Shown one piece after another: positions 1 to 9,333 of a stretch of DNA of 64,000 nt. How positions within the stretch are numbered: the first letter of the stretch is position 1; every line of letters begins with the position of its first letter. Made by a program: the position numbers and the translations under genes. Location: assembly GCF_031143425.1 (NCBI RefSeq), contig NC_090437.1:851060088-851124087 (forward strand), written 5' to 3'. Below the pieces are notes generated by a model. That model was not told the DNA's origin. It ran no database searches and saw only the letters and a program-made list of their open reading frames with translations. The stretch is from Pleurodeles waltl. Its lineage: Eukaryota; Chordata; Amphibia; Caudata; Salamandridae.

Positions 1-446
1 ATCTCCGGCAAAGAGCCCCACCTCAGGGGTGCCTGTCAGACATTGCAGCACCGGTCTGACGAGGAGCAACTCCGATGATGAAGCATGACACCATTTGGGT
101 GTGTGAGGATTCTTGCTCCTAAAATTTAGGACTCCTCCGTATCCTTTCCCCTATTTCTCCTTTGGAACAGTGTATCTTGTTTATTTTCAAAGAAAAAATG
201 CACCTTCTGGTAGTGTCCAATTTGGTTAAGTTAATATAATAGTCCAAATGTGGTGCAAGTGGTCTAGTGCCCTACCACCCCAAGGCACATAAATAGTGTA
301 TACGGGTATACACCATGTACAATCAACAGATAAGACCACAGCACTTAAAACCTATATAGTAGTATAGTACAAGTGCGAACTTCAGTACAACAGATCCGTT
401 GATGAGTGAAACAGTACTCTTCTTTGTGTTCCAGAAAGATGTTTAT
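1..446. other. Unclassified non-coding DNA at window start
   Basis: No coding signal on either strand. Positions about 60-130 resemble a segment inside the piggyBac element near 5,700-5,760 (both contain GATGATGAAGCATG followed by CACCA and a GGTG-rich stretch), so this is probably repeat-derived. The last 28 bases (419-446) are the reverse complement of 818-845. Confidence 0.4.
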
Positions 447-563
447 AGAATAGGGGACCTTGGTAAGCCCTCTGGGTTGTGCTGGGTGCGTGCTTCAGAA
501 CTGTTTGAAATTTGAAGCATGCGCCCAGTTCAACCCAGAGGGCTTACCAAGGTCCCCTATTCT
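447..563. repeat. Long near-perfect hairpin (foldback repeat)
   Basis: The left arm from 447 and the right arm ending at 563 are reverse complements over about 50 bases: 33 consecutive matches from the outside, then a few mismatches, with a loop of only about 10 bases around 500-510. Centre and flanks show no coding potential. This is a MITE-like foldback; transcribed RNA would form a pre-miRNA-sized stem. No convincing target-site duplication is seen. Confidence 0.8.
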
Positions 564-760
564 TCGCTCATTTAGCACATGTCTTCTATTTGTCCATATG
601 GTACACATTACCCTGGGTGTCCTTATACTATAGGACACCGGAATCACTTACCTTCTCACTCATCTAATTAGGATACAAATTCAGTTTCCTCATTCCATCT
701 TTTTCGGGTGGATATCCTAACTACTCGTCTACAGTCTAGCCTTGAAATAGTCACTGTGTG
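564..760. other. Unclassified DNA upstream of the Ngaro element
   Basis: AT-rich sequence without an open frame or recognisable repeat. The exact 5' end of the downstream Ngaro element cannot be fixed here because its terminal repeats are too diverged to align by eye. Confidence 0.3.
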
Positions 761-1087
761 ACGAAACAAGTGTTGGCTGTGTTTGATTGGCTGTGTCTAA
801 TCCAACTACTGATCCTAATAAACATCTTTCTGGAACACAAAGAAGTGTCTCGCATTTTCTTGAGTTTGGAGGGCCCTGTGGAGAGCGGACGCAGTCTAAT
901 CTCTCCACAGGAGTCTTCGGCAGGGAAGTGAGGACAGGAGGGCTGGGATTGGTGGGGAGGGACAAAAGGGTGGGTTTATACAGTGAATTAGGGGAAAGAA
1001 CGGCCTCTTCTGTGGCTGCTCGTTGCGCCGTCAGAAGTTTGGCAGAGGTGAGTTAGGCGGGGTACGGACCTTTCTACGCGTCGGTCA

Positions 1088-1165
1088 TGGCTTTAGGCCC
1101 TGAAGTTGAGGCAGTGAGGGCTGCGCTTCGTGTTATTGGTGAAGCTGTCCGGGCCGACCTCATGC
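1088..1165 (+). pseudogene. Ngaro gag-like ORF1, N-terminal piece
   Basis: The ATG at 1,088 opens a short frame, MALGPEVEAVRAALRVIG and onward, that runs into the solo LTR at 1,166. The frame resumes in phase after the target duplication at 9,334 (GVLDQAWVGM), which identifies this as the start of Ngaro ORF1. An ordinary retrotransposon Gag N-terminus; no catalytic role. The upstream 760-1,087 is presumed promoter/5' UTR. Confidence 0.7.
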
Positions 1166-1719
1166 TGTAGTGAATCCTAGTTTTTTTAATGGAATACAGG
1201 AGTTACCTTAGCCTTTGGCTTGCAGACTTGTGCCCCCGTCACCTAGTAACTTTTACCCTACTCAGCTTGCTCTGTTTTAGCACATTTATTTAACCCCTTC
1301 CCCACCAAGGAAGTAAGGGTTACGTCTGTGGCTGCGGGGCTGAGGTGGCATGGACGTAACATTACGTCCTGGGACCGGCCCTCAGGGAAAGCTCTAACGC
1401 TCCCCCTGAGGGCCCTCCTCCCACCCCCCCTAGGTGAGGGTTGGAAGGGGAATTACTTCCCCTTCCACCCTAGATCCCCGCCCCCTCAATGATGTCAGTG
1501 CACGATCGCACGCTGACATCATCAGAGGGTGCCAGACGCGCTGGAAGCTATTTGCTTCCAGCGCGTCTTCAAGAAAGGAGGTATGTTTGTCCTCCGGGCA
1601 GGGAGTGGGGGGGTTACTAAAAAAGAGGCATTGGGGGAAAGGAAAGGGTTTTCCTTTCCTCAATGTCTCTTTCAGCATTCCTGCTGCCTGATCGTGATGC
1701 GATCGGGCTGCAGGAATGC

Positions 1720-2560
1720 CCGCTAGACACCAGGGATTTGTGTATGTGTGTGTGTATTTATAGTGTGGGGGAGCGAAACCTTGGGCAAGGGTCGCCCCCC
1801 TTGGGAGGCCAATATAGTTATCACCGTTTCTGCCCCCCTTGGGAGCAGATCAGCCATTTATTTTTAGGCCGATCTGCCCAGGCAGAAGCCACTAGAAACC
1901 AGGGATTGTTTTTGTGTGTGTTTTTTTGTGTTGGGGGGCGGCCCCTTGGGCAAGGGTTGCCCCCAAGTGACAAAAAGCACTATTGGGCAGTTCTGAAGGG
2001 GGCAGATCAGTCTATTTTTTTAGGCCCATCTGCCCCCAAGGGGGGCAGAAGCCACTAAGTGTCAGGGATCGTGTGTGTGTGTGCTTTATGTGGGGGTTTG
2101 TCTCTTGGGCAAGGGTCGCCCCCCAAAGGGCGCAATATATTCTATGACATTTCTGCCCCCCTTAGGGGCAGATAGGCCTATTATTTGTAGGCACCAGGGA
2201 ATTTTCTTTCTTTCCTTAGTTTTTTTGTGTTGGGGGGCGCTCCCTTTGGCAAGGGTCACCCACCAAAGGGGGCAAAGCACTGTTGGGTAGTTCTGCCCCC
2301 CCCGGGTAGATTGGCCTATTTTGTTTAGGCCCATCTGCCCCCAAAGGGGGCAGAACCCATTGAGCGCCATGGATCACATGTGTGTGTGTGTGTGTGTGTG
2401 TGCTTTGTGTGTGGGGGGTGGCCCCTTGGGCAGGGGTTGCCCCCACAAAGGGGGCAATATATTCTATGCCATTTTTGCCCCCCTTGGGGACAGATAGGCC
2501 TATTTTTTTTTAGGCCCATCTGCCCCCAGGGGGGGCAGAGAACACTAGAAACCAGGGAAA
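1720..2560. repeat. Six tandem palindromic units of about 140-185 bp
   Basis: Each unit contains ACCAGGGA(T), a TG-rich run, a CTTGGGCAAGGGTCGCCCCC palindrome, a TTTCTGCCCCCC segment and its complement GGGGGCAGA. Landmarks at about 1,725, 1,891, 2,051, 2,191, 2,360 and 2,543. Within units GGGGGCAGA and TCTGCCCCC arms are self-complementary. Related sequence recurs at 56,530-57,020 and 60,380-60,620. The short open frames here are artefacts of the repeat. Confidence 0.8.
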
Positions 2561-3090
2561 ATATATAAATGTTTGGTGGCGGGGTGTTTGTCAACTGGCA
2601 AAGTATTTGCATTTGTGATTATAACAGTTTATTTCTCCATATTGTTCTAGTTCAAAGCTTTTGCTTCCTTTGCTGTGGCTTGTTGCGGTTTTGGCTGTAG
2701 TTGTCCTACGGTTTGCGTAGTTGCATGTTTTAGGTAAGTAAATAAATTTACTCCAAAGGAGTACTGTTGTCATGCATAAATTACATGTTTGTAGGCGGTG
2801 CACTAAATGCAGGATTGTGTGTGAAATTGTCCTTAGATTTATGGACAGTGATATTTGTGTTGTCTTATGTCTAATTTGCTTTTCTTTTTTCTTTTTAGTG
2901 GGTTATCTTTGGTGATTGCTGTGGCTGTGCAGAGTAGTTGCTGGTGAGTCTAGTTTTTTCAGGCAAGTGAGCGATATAGTTTTTGAGTTTATAACTCTTA
3001 GTGATAAAGCTACACTTTGTTTATTACGTGTCTTACACAGTGCTAGTGATTGGTGGTGCATTTGTCCAGTTACTTTTTGTAGGAAGGATC
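2561..3090 (+). other. piggyBac 5' untranslated region
   Basis: No gene. AT-rich leader between the repeat units and the transposase start. A pyrimidine tract ending TTTTTAG at 2,898 could be a splice acceptor of an untranslated first intron, as in other vertebrate piggyBac genes; this is inference. Confidence 0.4.
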
Positions 3091-4811
3091 ATGGCTAGCC
3101 ATAGGATGACCGCTCAGCAGGTTGTTGGGGTGCTTTTTGAGTCGTCTTCTGACCATGATTATGAGACTGACTCTGCATCTGAGGCAGAGGAGGAAGTGCA
3201 AGATTCTGGAAGTGAATTTTCTGTCAGGGAGGAATCATCTGATGATGAAGCCACTCCCAGTGGTGATGAAGTGCCTGTTTTAGAGGAGGACACTGATGTG
3301 CCAATGGTGCAGCAGTCAGCGGCTGAAAGGCTTCCCATTGGAAGACCTGACACCTGGGTTGCACCAAACGTGGCACAGCCACAGTTGCCTGCCTTTACTG
3401 GTTTTCCAGTGTGTAGAGTAAATACGGAAAACTTTTTGCCTGTCAACTTCTTTGAGTTGTTTATGGACAATGTATTTTTGGAAGAGATTGTTGAGCAGAC
3501 TAATTTGTATGCGGAGCAGTATTTGAGGGACAACGCTGACAGACTTAGGCCACACTCTAGAGCTAGCCGGTGGATTCCCACAAATCTGAAAGAGTTGAAA
3601 AAGTTCTTGGGTTAAACTTTTTTGAATGGGTTGATAAGGAATACATCACTGTCTTCATATTGGTCTACTAGTCCCTTGATGGCAGCTGCTATATTTCCTG
3701 CAATCATGAGTCGTAACCGGTATTAGCTTCTTCTTCGGATGTTGCATTTTGTAGGTAATGCTTTAGCCGTGCCACGAGATCACCTTAATTCTGACCATCT
3801 TTTTAAGATTAGACCTGTCCTTGATCATTTTGTACATCGGTTTTCAGAGATCTATGTTCCAGGCAAAGAAATATCTGTAGATGAGTGGGTCCTGTTCAAG
3901 GGTCGTTTGGTTTTTTAGGCAGTACATTCCTAGCAAGAGAACATGGTTTGGAATATGCTGTCTGAAAATAGTGCAGGATATGCTTATAATTTCCAGGTCT
4001 ACACTGGTAGAGATTCCAGTATTGACCCCCCTGGTTGTCCGCCCACTTTTGGAGTTAGTGAGAAAATTGTGTGGGAACTTGGTAGATGACTGTTTAACAA
4101 AGGTCACCATTTTTATGTAGACATCTTCTACACTGGAGTTCCTTTATTCAAGGAATTGTTCAGAGTGGACACTGTTGCTTGTGGCACAATCCGCTCTAAT
4201 TGGAAAGGCTGTCCAAGAGAGCTTGTCTGTAAAAAACTTGAGAAGGGACAGTGCAGTGCCTTGCGGAATGATGAGCTGCTAGCTCTGAAATTTGTAGACA
4301 GGAGGGATGTGTACATGCCAACTACCATCCATGATGAGAGTACTTCACCTGTGGCTGTTGGGGTCAAGTTGCTGAAGTGCACAAACCTGTGTGCATTTTA
4401 GACTACAATAAGCACATGGGTGGTGTTGATAGAGTAGATCAGAGGTTGGAACCTTACACTGCTACTCGTAAGGCTTATGTTTGGTATAAGAAATCAGCAG
4501 TTCACCTATTCCACTTGGCAACTTTTAATGCTTTTGTTGTGTTCAAGGATAGTTCTCCAGAGTCAAGGATGACATTTGTGAAATATTAGGAGTCTATCAT
4601 AGCGAGCCTTGTTGTGCTGGAACAGGCAAGAGTTTCTAGAGAAGCAGTGGAGGAGGTATGTGGCTAGATTGAAAGATCTGTCTGTGCTTGAAGAGGTATC
4701 AGGAAGGAGACTAGGATGTACTGCCTTGATTGTCCTTCAAAGCCTGGGCTGTGTGTGGGTGGCTGTTTCAGGAGCTACCACACACAGAAGAATTATTCGG
4801 AAATACCGTGA
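3091..4811 (+). pseudogene. piggyBac transposase (PGBD type), frameshifted
   Basis: Cuts and rejoins the element at TTAA. The start ATG at 3,091 begins MASHRMTAQQVVGVLFESSS, an acidic Ser/Asp/Glu-rich N-terminus of about 80 residues as in the family. The first frame ends at 3,615; several frameshifts and stops follow, but the domain order is intact. All three catalytic aspartates are recognisable in separate frames: SVDE near 3,880, FYVDIFYTG near 4,120, and DYNKHMGGVDRVDQ at 4,401-4,442 (the family's third Asp lies in GVD). The C-terminal cysteine-rich zinc domain (YCLDCPSKPGLCVGGC) ends at TGA 4,809-4,811. Full length would be about 570 codons, the usual family size. Clearly inactive. Calls rest on family motifs seen in the translation. 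Confidence 0.92.
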
Positions 4812-4968
4812 GTGTAAACTGCTGTTTTATATTTTCATATGTTCAGTTTTACGGTTGGCATTACTGTCTTGTATTCAGTTAGAGCTTTTGTGTTTATAGT
4901 TTTGCACTTATTTATAATTAGTGGTTTCTTTGTTGTTTAAAAAAAAGTGATGGCAGTGTGCATGGACT

Positions 4969-5267
4969 GGCGCTTGGCTGATGGTGTGTGTTGACTGGCG
5001 CTTGGCTGGCGGTGTGCGTGGAGTGGCGCTTGGCTGGCAGTGTGCATGGAGTGGCGCTTGGCTGGTGGTGTGCATGGGGTGGTGCTTGGCTGGCAGTGTG
5101 TGTGGGGTGGCGTTTGGCTGGCGGTGTGTGTGGGGTGGCGCTTGGTTGGCGGTGTGTCTGGGATAGCGCTTGGCTGGCGGTATGCGTGGGGTGGCGCTTA
5201 GCTGGTGGTGTGTGTCGGGTGGCGCTTGGCTGGCGGTGTGCGTGGAGTGGCGCTTGGCTGGCGGTGC
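4969..5267. repeat. 28-bp minisatellite, about 10.7 copies
   Basis: Unit GGCGCTTGGCTGGCGGTGTG plus 8 bases. Copies start exactly every 28 bases from 4,969 to 5,249, with 1-5 substitutions each. It lies about 150 bp beyond the transposase stop. Because 28 is not a multiple of three, it opens long artificial frames on both strands. It ends with a short inverted piece (GCCAGCCAAACACCAGTCCA). Confidence 0.95.
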
Positions 5268-5571
5268 CAGCCAAACACCAGTCCACACACTCCCTTCAGC
5301 TGGTGTGATTGCTGTATCAGGCATGTGGGCATATGAAAGTGATGGGCCCTTGAATGGCGCTGTCTGTTGATGCGAGTGTTGTAATGTGCTGGGCCCGCAG
5401 CCGGCGATGTGAATCGTCTTGTGCATGTCATGTCTGAAAGGTGTGTGAATGGACTGTAAAGCTGTTAGTGCCTTGACGCGGCTTTACAACTCACAAGCTG
5501 TGAGTCATTGGTTCAGTTTTTTGGCCTTTCAGTTATTAGCAGTGCATTTCACTTTTGTGAAATCTCTTGTT

Positions 5572-5577
5572 AATAAA
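5572..5577 (+). terminator. Poly(A) signal of the piggyBac transposase
   Basis: AATAAA in TTGTTAATAAAATTTGATC, about 760 bp after the transposase stop and preceded by a T-rich 3' UTR. It is the first good poly(A) signal downstream. Confidence 0.55.
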
Positions 5578-5579
5578 AT

Positions 5580-6280
5580 TTGATCTACTGAACCATCACT
5601 CACCCTTGTGCCAAATCCAACTAGTATGTGTGGTACAAATAACAAAACCTGCTCCGCTGTAATCAGGCGTCACAGCACACCAGTAACACGCTAGGTGTCT
5701 CGGGTGGGACCCTGATGATGAAGCATGCCACCAACTTGGTTGGTGGGTGAGGGGTCTTTTTAACATAACCTAAGTGTGTTCTTTTCACAATTTTATTGTT
5801 TGGAACATCACAGAAGTACATGGACACATCAAAATGATCTTTGACAAAACTACCTGTGTTTGGGGGAGGGGGCACCTATGTTTTTGGTCCTGGGTGCGGC
5901 CTTCATATAGGGAAACCTTCCAAAACCAGACATTTTTTTAAACTAGACACCCCAAGGAGTCCAGGAGGTGTGGTTTGCATGGATCCTCCAACATTTTCTT
6001 ACCCATTCTCCTCTGCAAACCTCAACATTTGCTTAAAAAAAGCATATTTTTCTCACTTTTTTTTGTAGGATCACCGCTCCGGCACAAATTTTCTACCACC
6101 CAGCATTCCCCTCAGTCTCCCAAGTAAAATGATACCTCTCTTGTGTGTGTCCCCAAAGCAGAGTCATCCTAAAGATGTATAAAAGAAAAATTGGTGCTTA
6201 TTAACTTGCTGTACTATCCCCTCAGTCTCTACAGGTTTTGGGCCTTTTTCTGTTGCAGGCACCTGGGCCATCCTCACAAG
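5580..6280. other. piggyBac internal non-coding DNA
   Basis: No gene. Positions 5,700-5,760 contain the GATGATGAAGCATGCCACC motif shared with the window start (about 74-100). The remainder is unclassified AT-rich spacer. Confidence 0.45.
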
Positions 6281-7475
6281 TGAGGTACCATTTTTATCGG
6301 GAGACTTGGGGGAACGCTGGGTGGAAGGAAATTTGTGGCTTCTCTCAGATTCCAGAACTTTCTGCCACCGAAATGTGAGGAAAATGTGTCTTTTTGCCAA
6401 ATTGTGAGGGTTGCACAGGATTCTAGGTAACAGAACCTGATGAGAGCCCCACAAGCCACCCCATCCTGAATTCCCCTAGGTGTCTAGTTTTCAAAAATGC
6501 ACAGGTTTGGTAGGTTTCCTTAGGTGCCGGCTGAGCTAGAGGCTAAAATTCACAGCTAGGCAATTTGCAAAAAACAGCTCTGTTTTCTTTGGGAAAATGT
6601 GATGTGTCCATGTTGTGTTTTGAGGCATTTCCTGTCGCGGGCACTAGGCCTACCCACACAAGTGAGGTACCATTTCTATCAGGAGACTTAGGGGAACGCT
6701 GGGTGGAAAGAAATTAGTGGCTCCTCTCAGATTCCAGAATTTTCTGTTACCGAAATGTGAGGAAAAAGTGTTTTTTTGGCCACATTTTGAGGTTTGCACA
6801 GGATTCTGGGTAACAGAACCTGGTGAGAGCCCCACAAGTCACCCCATCTTGAGGTCCCCTAGGTGTCTAGCTTTCAAAAATGTGCATGTTTGGTAGGTTT
6901 CCCTAGGTGCCGGCTGAGCTAGAGGCCAAAATCCACAGCTAGGCACTTTGCAAAATAAACAGCTCTGGTTTCCTTGGTAAAATGTGATGTGCCCACGTTG
7001 TGTTTTGGGGCATTTTCTATCGGCGCTAAATTTTGAGGTTTGCAAAGGATTCTAGGTAACAGAACCTGGTGAGAGGACCACAAGTCACCCCATCCTTGAT
7101 TCCTATTGGTGTGTATTTAAAAAAAATGTACATGTGTAGTAGGTTTCCCTATGTGCCGGCTGAGCTAGAGGCCAAAATCTACAGCTACGGACTTTGCAAA
7201 AAACACGTCAGATTTCAATGTAAAAATGTGATGTGTCCATGTTGCATTTCCTGTTGCGAACATTATGCCTACCCACGTAAGTGAGGTACCATTTTTATCG
7301 GGAGACTTGGAGGAATACAGAATAGCAAAACAAATGTTATTGCCCCTTGTCTTTCTCTACATTTTTTCCTTTCAAATGTAAGACAGTGTGTAAAAAAGAC
7401 ATCTATTTGAGAAATACCCTGTAATTCACATGCTAGTATGGGCACCCCAGAATTTACAGATGTGCAAATAACCAC
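6281..7475. repeat. Three imperfect tandem blocks (about 250-390 bp) in piggyBac
   Basis: Repeated landmarks: GTGAGGTACCATTTTTATCG at about 6,281, 6,661 and 7,281; GTGCCGGCTGAGCTAGAGGC at about 6,522, 6,907 and 7,155; and TAACAGAACCTGGTGAGAG near 6,432, 6,812 and 7,057. The third block is shortened by a deletion. The arms of a block contain the CCGAAATGTGAGGAAAA stretch. No coding content. Confidence 0.85.
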
Positions 7476-8386
7476 TGCTTCTCAACACCTTATCTTGTGC
7501 CCATTTTGGAAATACAAAAGTTTTCTTGATACCTATTTTTCACTCTTAATATTTCAGCAAATGAATGGCTGTACACCTGGTACAGAATGAAAACCCATTG
7601 CAAGGTGAAGCTCATTTATTGGCTCTGGGTACATAGGGTTCTTGATGAACATACAAACCCTATATATCCCCGCAACCAGAAGAGTCCAGCAGACGTAACG
7701 ATATGTTTCTTTAAAAAATCTGACACTGCAGGAAAAAGTTATAGAGTACAACGTGGAGAAAAATAGCTGTTTTTTTCACCTCAATTTCAATATTGTTTTA
7801 TTTCAGCTGTTATTTTCTGAAGGAAACCCTTGTAGGATCTACACATATTACTTCTTGCTGAATTGAGAATGTTGTCTACTTTTCAAAAATGTTTAGCTTT
7901 CTGGGATCCACAATTGGTTTGACACCCATTTCTGTCACTAACTGGAGGAGGCTGAAAGCACAAAAAATAGTAAAAATGGGGTATGTCCCAGTAAAATGCC
8001 AAAATTGTGTCAAAAAATGTTTTGTTTTTAAATTCAAGTTTGCTTGTTCCTGAATGCTGGGAAGGTGGTGATTGTAGCACCGGAAAACCTTTGTTGATGC
8101 CATTTTTAGGGAAAAAATGACAAGCCATCTTCCGCAGCCCTTTCTTCCAATTTATTTGAAAAAAACTGAATTTTCACTGTATTTTGGCTAATTTCTTGGT
8201 CTCCTTCAGGGGAACCCACAAAGTCTGGGGCCCTCTAGAATCCCTAGGATGTTGGCAAAAAAGGACCCAAAATGTGGTGTGCGTAGCTTATGTGGACAAA
8301 AGGTTATGAGGGCCTAAACACGAACTGCCCAAATAGCCAAAAAAAGGCTTGGCACCTGAAGGGGAAAAGGCCTGACAGCGAAGAGG
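7476..8386. repeat. piggyBac right-end region
   Basis: Non-coding. Read in reverse from 8,386 it aligns with 53,326-54,000: the terminal repeat, then GGC(T)ATTT, the CAACATCCT block, the GAAAAGTAGACAA block and the AACA(G/A)CTGAAATAAA block occur in the same order at similar spacing. This shows that it is a family terminus rather than unique DNA. Confidence 0.8.
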
Positions 8387-8633
8387 TTAATTAAATCTTT
8401 CAAGATGGCTGCCTTGTTTTTACTTCGGCCCTTGTTTTAGTTTTACGTTATCAGTGCCACGCCGCTAAGGCGTCAATATCAAGCGACAAAGGTAAACAAA
8501 CTCTAGGTGTTCACATTAGGTACTTTCCCTCTTCACGCCTTCGAGGGAATTGTTTATATAAATTATTGTCCCAAGCATGTCTTGTTATCTATTGTTTGGG
8601 AACAGACCTACATCAGGGGTCCAAGCAGATCTG

Positions 8634-8640
8634 TATAAAT
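8634..8640 (+). promoter_or_regulatory. TATA box of the solo LTR
   Basis: TATAAAT in CTGTATAAATACTCCTCAC, about 395 bp upstream of the poly(A) signal at 9,030, as expected for U3/R of a retroviral LTR. Confidence 0.6.
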
Positions 8641-9029
8641 ACTCCTCACTTGAACAGATAGAGGGATTCCGACCAGATGCCATCGCTGCTATTGATGCTG
8701 CACGTCGCCTTGACGCTGACCCAGTCTTCGTGTCCCTACAGAGTCTGAGCTAGAGACCTCTTTCCAAGATAACGAGGGTTGGGGGCTCTTCTCATGGACA
8801 TGGCATTGGCAGATTAGGTTTATCACACCAAGCTCTCTTTTAGGTTGGAGATTAGGTACATGACATTAGGGTATTAGGTAATATTACACATCTCATGTAA
8901 TTTCATTATTTCATGGTGGTGGGGGTTTTTGCATTAATGACTCTTGTCTTTACCATTCTGTTTTGTGCACTGTTCATTATCCTAACCATTGCAGCCCATG
9001 CAACTTATCGCAGATTGCAGTTCTGTGGA

Positions 9030-9035
9030 AATAAA
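9030..9035 (+). terminator. Poly(A) signal of the solo LTR
   Basis: AATAAA followed by ACCTTACTGC. The equivalent AATAAATCCTTACT occurs at about 35,321 in the ERV 5' LTR. About 300 bp of U5 follow to the LTR end at 9,333. Confidence 0.65.
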
Positions 9036-9333
9036 ACCTTACTGCATCTTCTTCATTGCCTGTGTTTAGTTGAAACATGTTTTTCATGTGAGAGAGGGGT
9101 AATCTCCGTTTAACCACGACACTCCCAGAGATGTCACACTCTTTAGTCCATGCATAAAGGCTGCCACAAATCACTTTTTACTGTTTGGGTTTCTGGCGAG
9201 GTGCTGCTTGTGAGCCAGGAGGTCTGGGACAACAATTGCGATTTGTTATAGGACTGGCATAGTTGACTACAAACATAAGTACTGTCATCCTTAAACCAGC
9301 AGTCTTGCCTAGAGCAAGAGCCCAACTACAACA

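Larger units (their letters stand above)
419..845. repeat. 28-bp perfect inverted repeat pair (419-446 and 818-845)
   Basis: Bases 419-446 are an exact reverse complement of 818-845, the stretch containing AATAAACATC and GGAACACAAAGAAG. The right copy lies in the presumed 5' terminal region of the Ngaro element. The left copy is therefore an inverted duplicate of Ngaro terminal sequence, or evidence of a second Ngaro end in opposite orientation. The pair encloses the foldback at 447-563. Confidence 0.75.
1290..8390 (+). mobile_element. piggyBac transposon (about 7.1 kb) in TTAA
   Basis: The element proper spans 1,294-8,386 between TTAA at 1,290-1,293 and 8,387-8,390. Terminal repeats are imperfect: CCCCTTCCCCACCAAGG on the left and, reversed, CCTCTTCGCTGTCAGGCC on the right. 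Contents in order: left end, six palindromic about 160-bp units, the broken transposase, a 28-bp minisatellite, a poly(A) signal, three 250-390-bp tandem blocks and the right end. A second copy of its right end lies inverted at 53,326. It is large for piggyBac (typically 2.5-4 kb) because of the repeat arrays. Inserted into the solo LTR. Confidence 0.93.
1166..9333 (+). mobile_element. Solo LTR of the foamy-like ERV family, split by piggyBac
   Basis: The element begins TGTAGTG at 1,166 and ends ACTACAACA at 9,333. It is flanked by the 4-bp duplication ATGC (1,162-1,165 and 9,334-9,337). Without the piggyBac and one TTAA copy it is about 1.07 kb. It carries a TATA box (8,634) and a poly(A) signal (9,030). 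Order and spacing of motifs match the 5' LTR of the ERV at 34,573-35,577, for example the GGCAGATTAGG stretch and AATAAA followed by CCTTACT. A 4-bp duplication is the size known for spumaviruses. No internal retroviral genes remain, so it arose by LTR-LTR recombination. Confidence 0.85.

Noticed and set aside
4908..5431. 172- and 122-codon minus-strand His/Pro-rich frames
   Set aside because: Products of the 28-bp minisatellite, which cycles through frames because 28 is not divisible by three.
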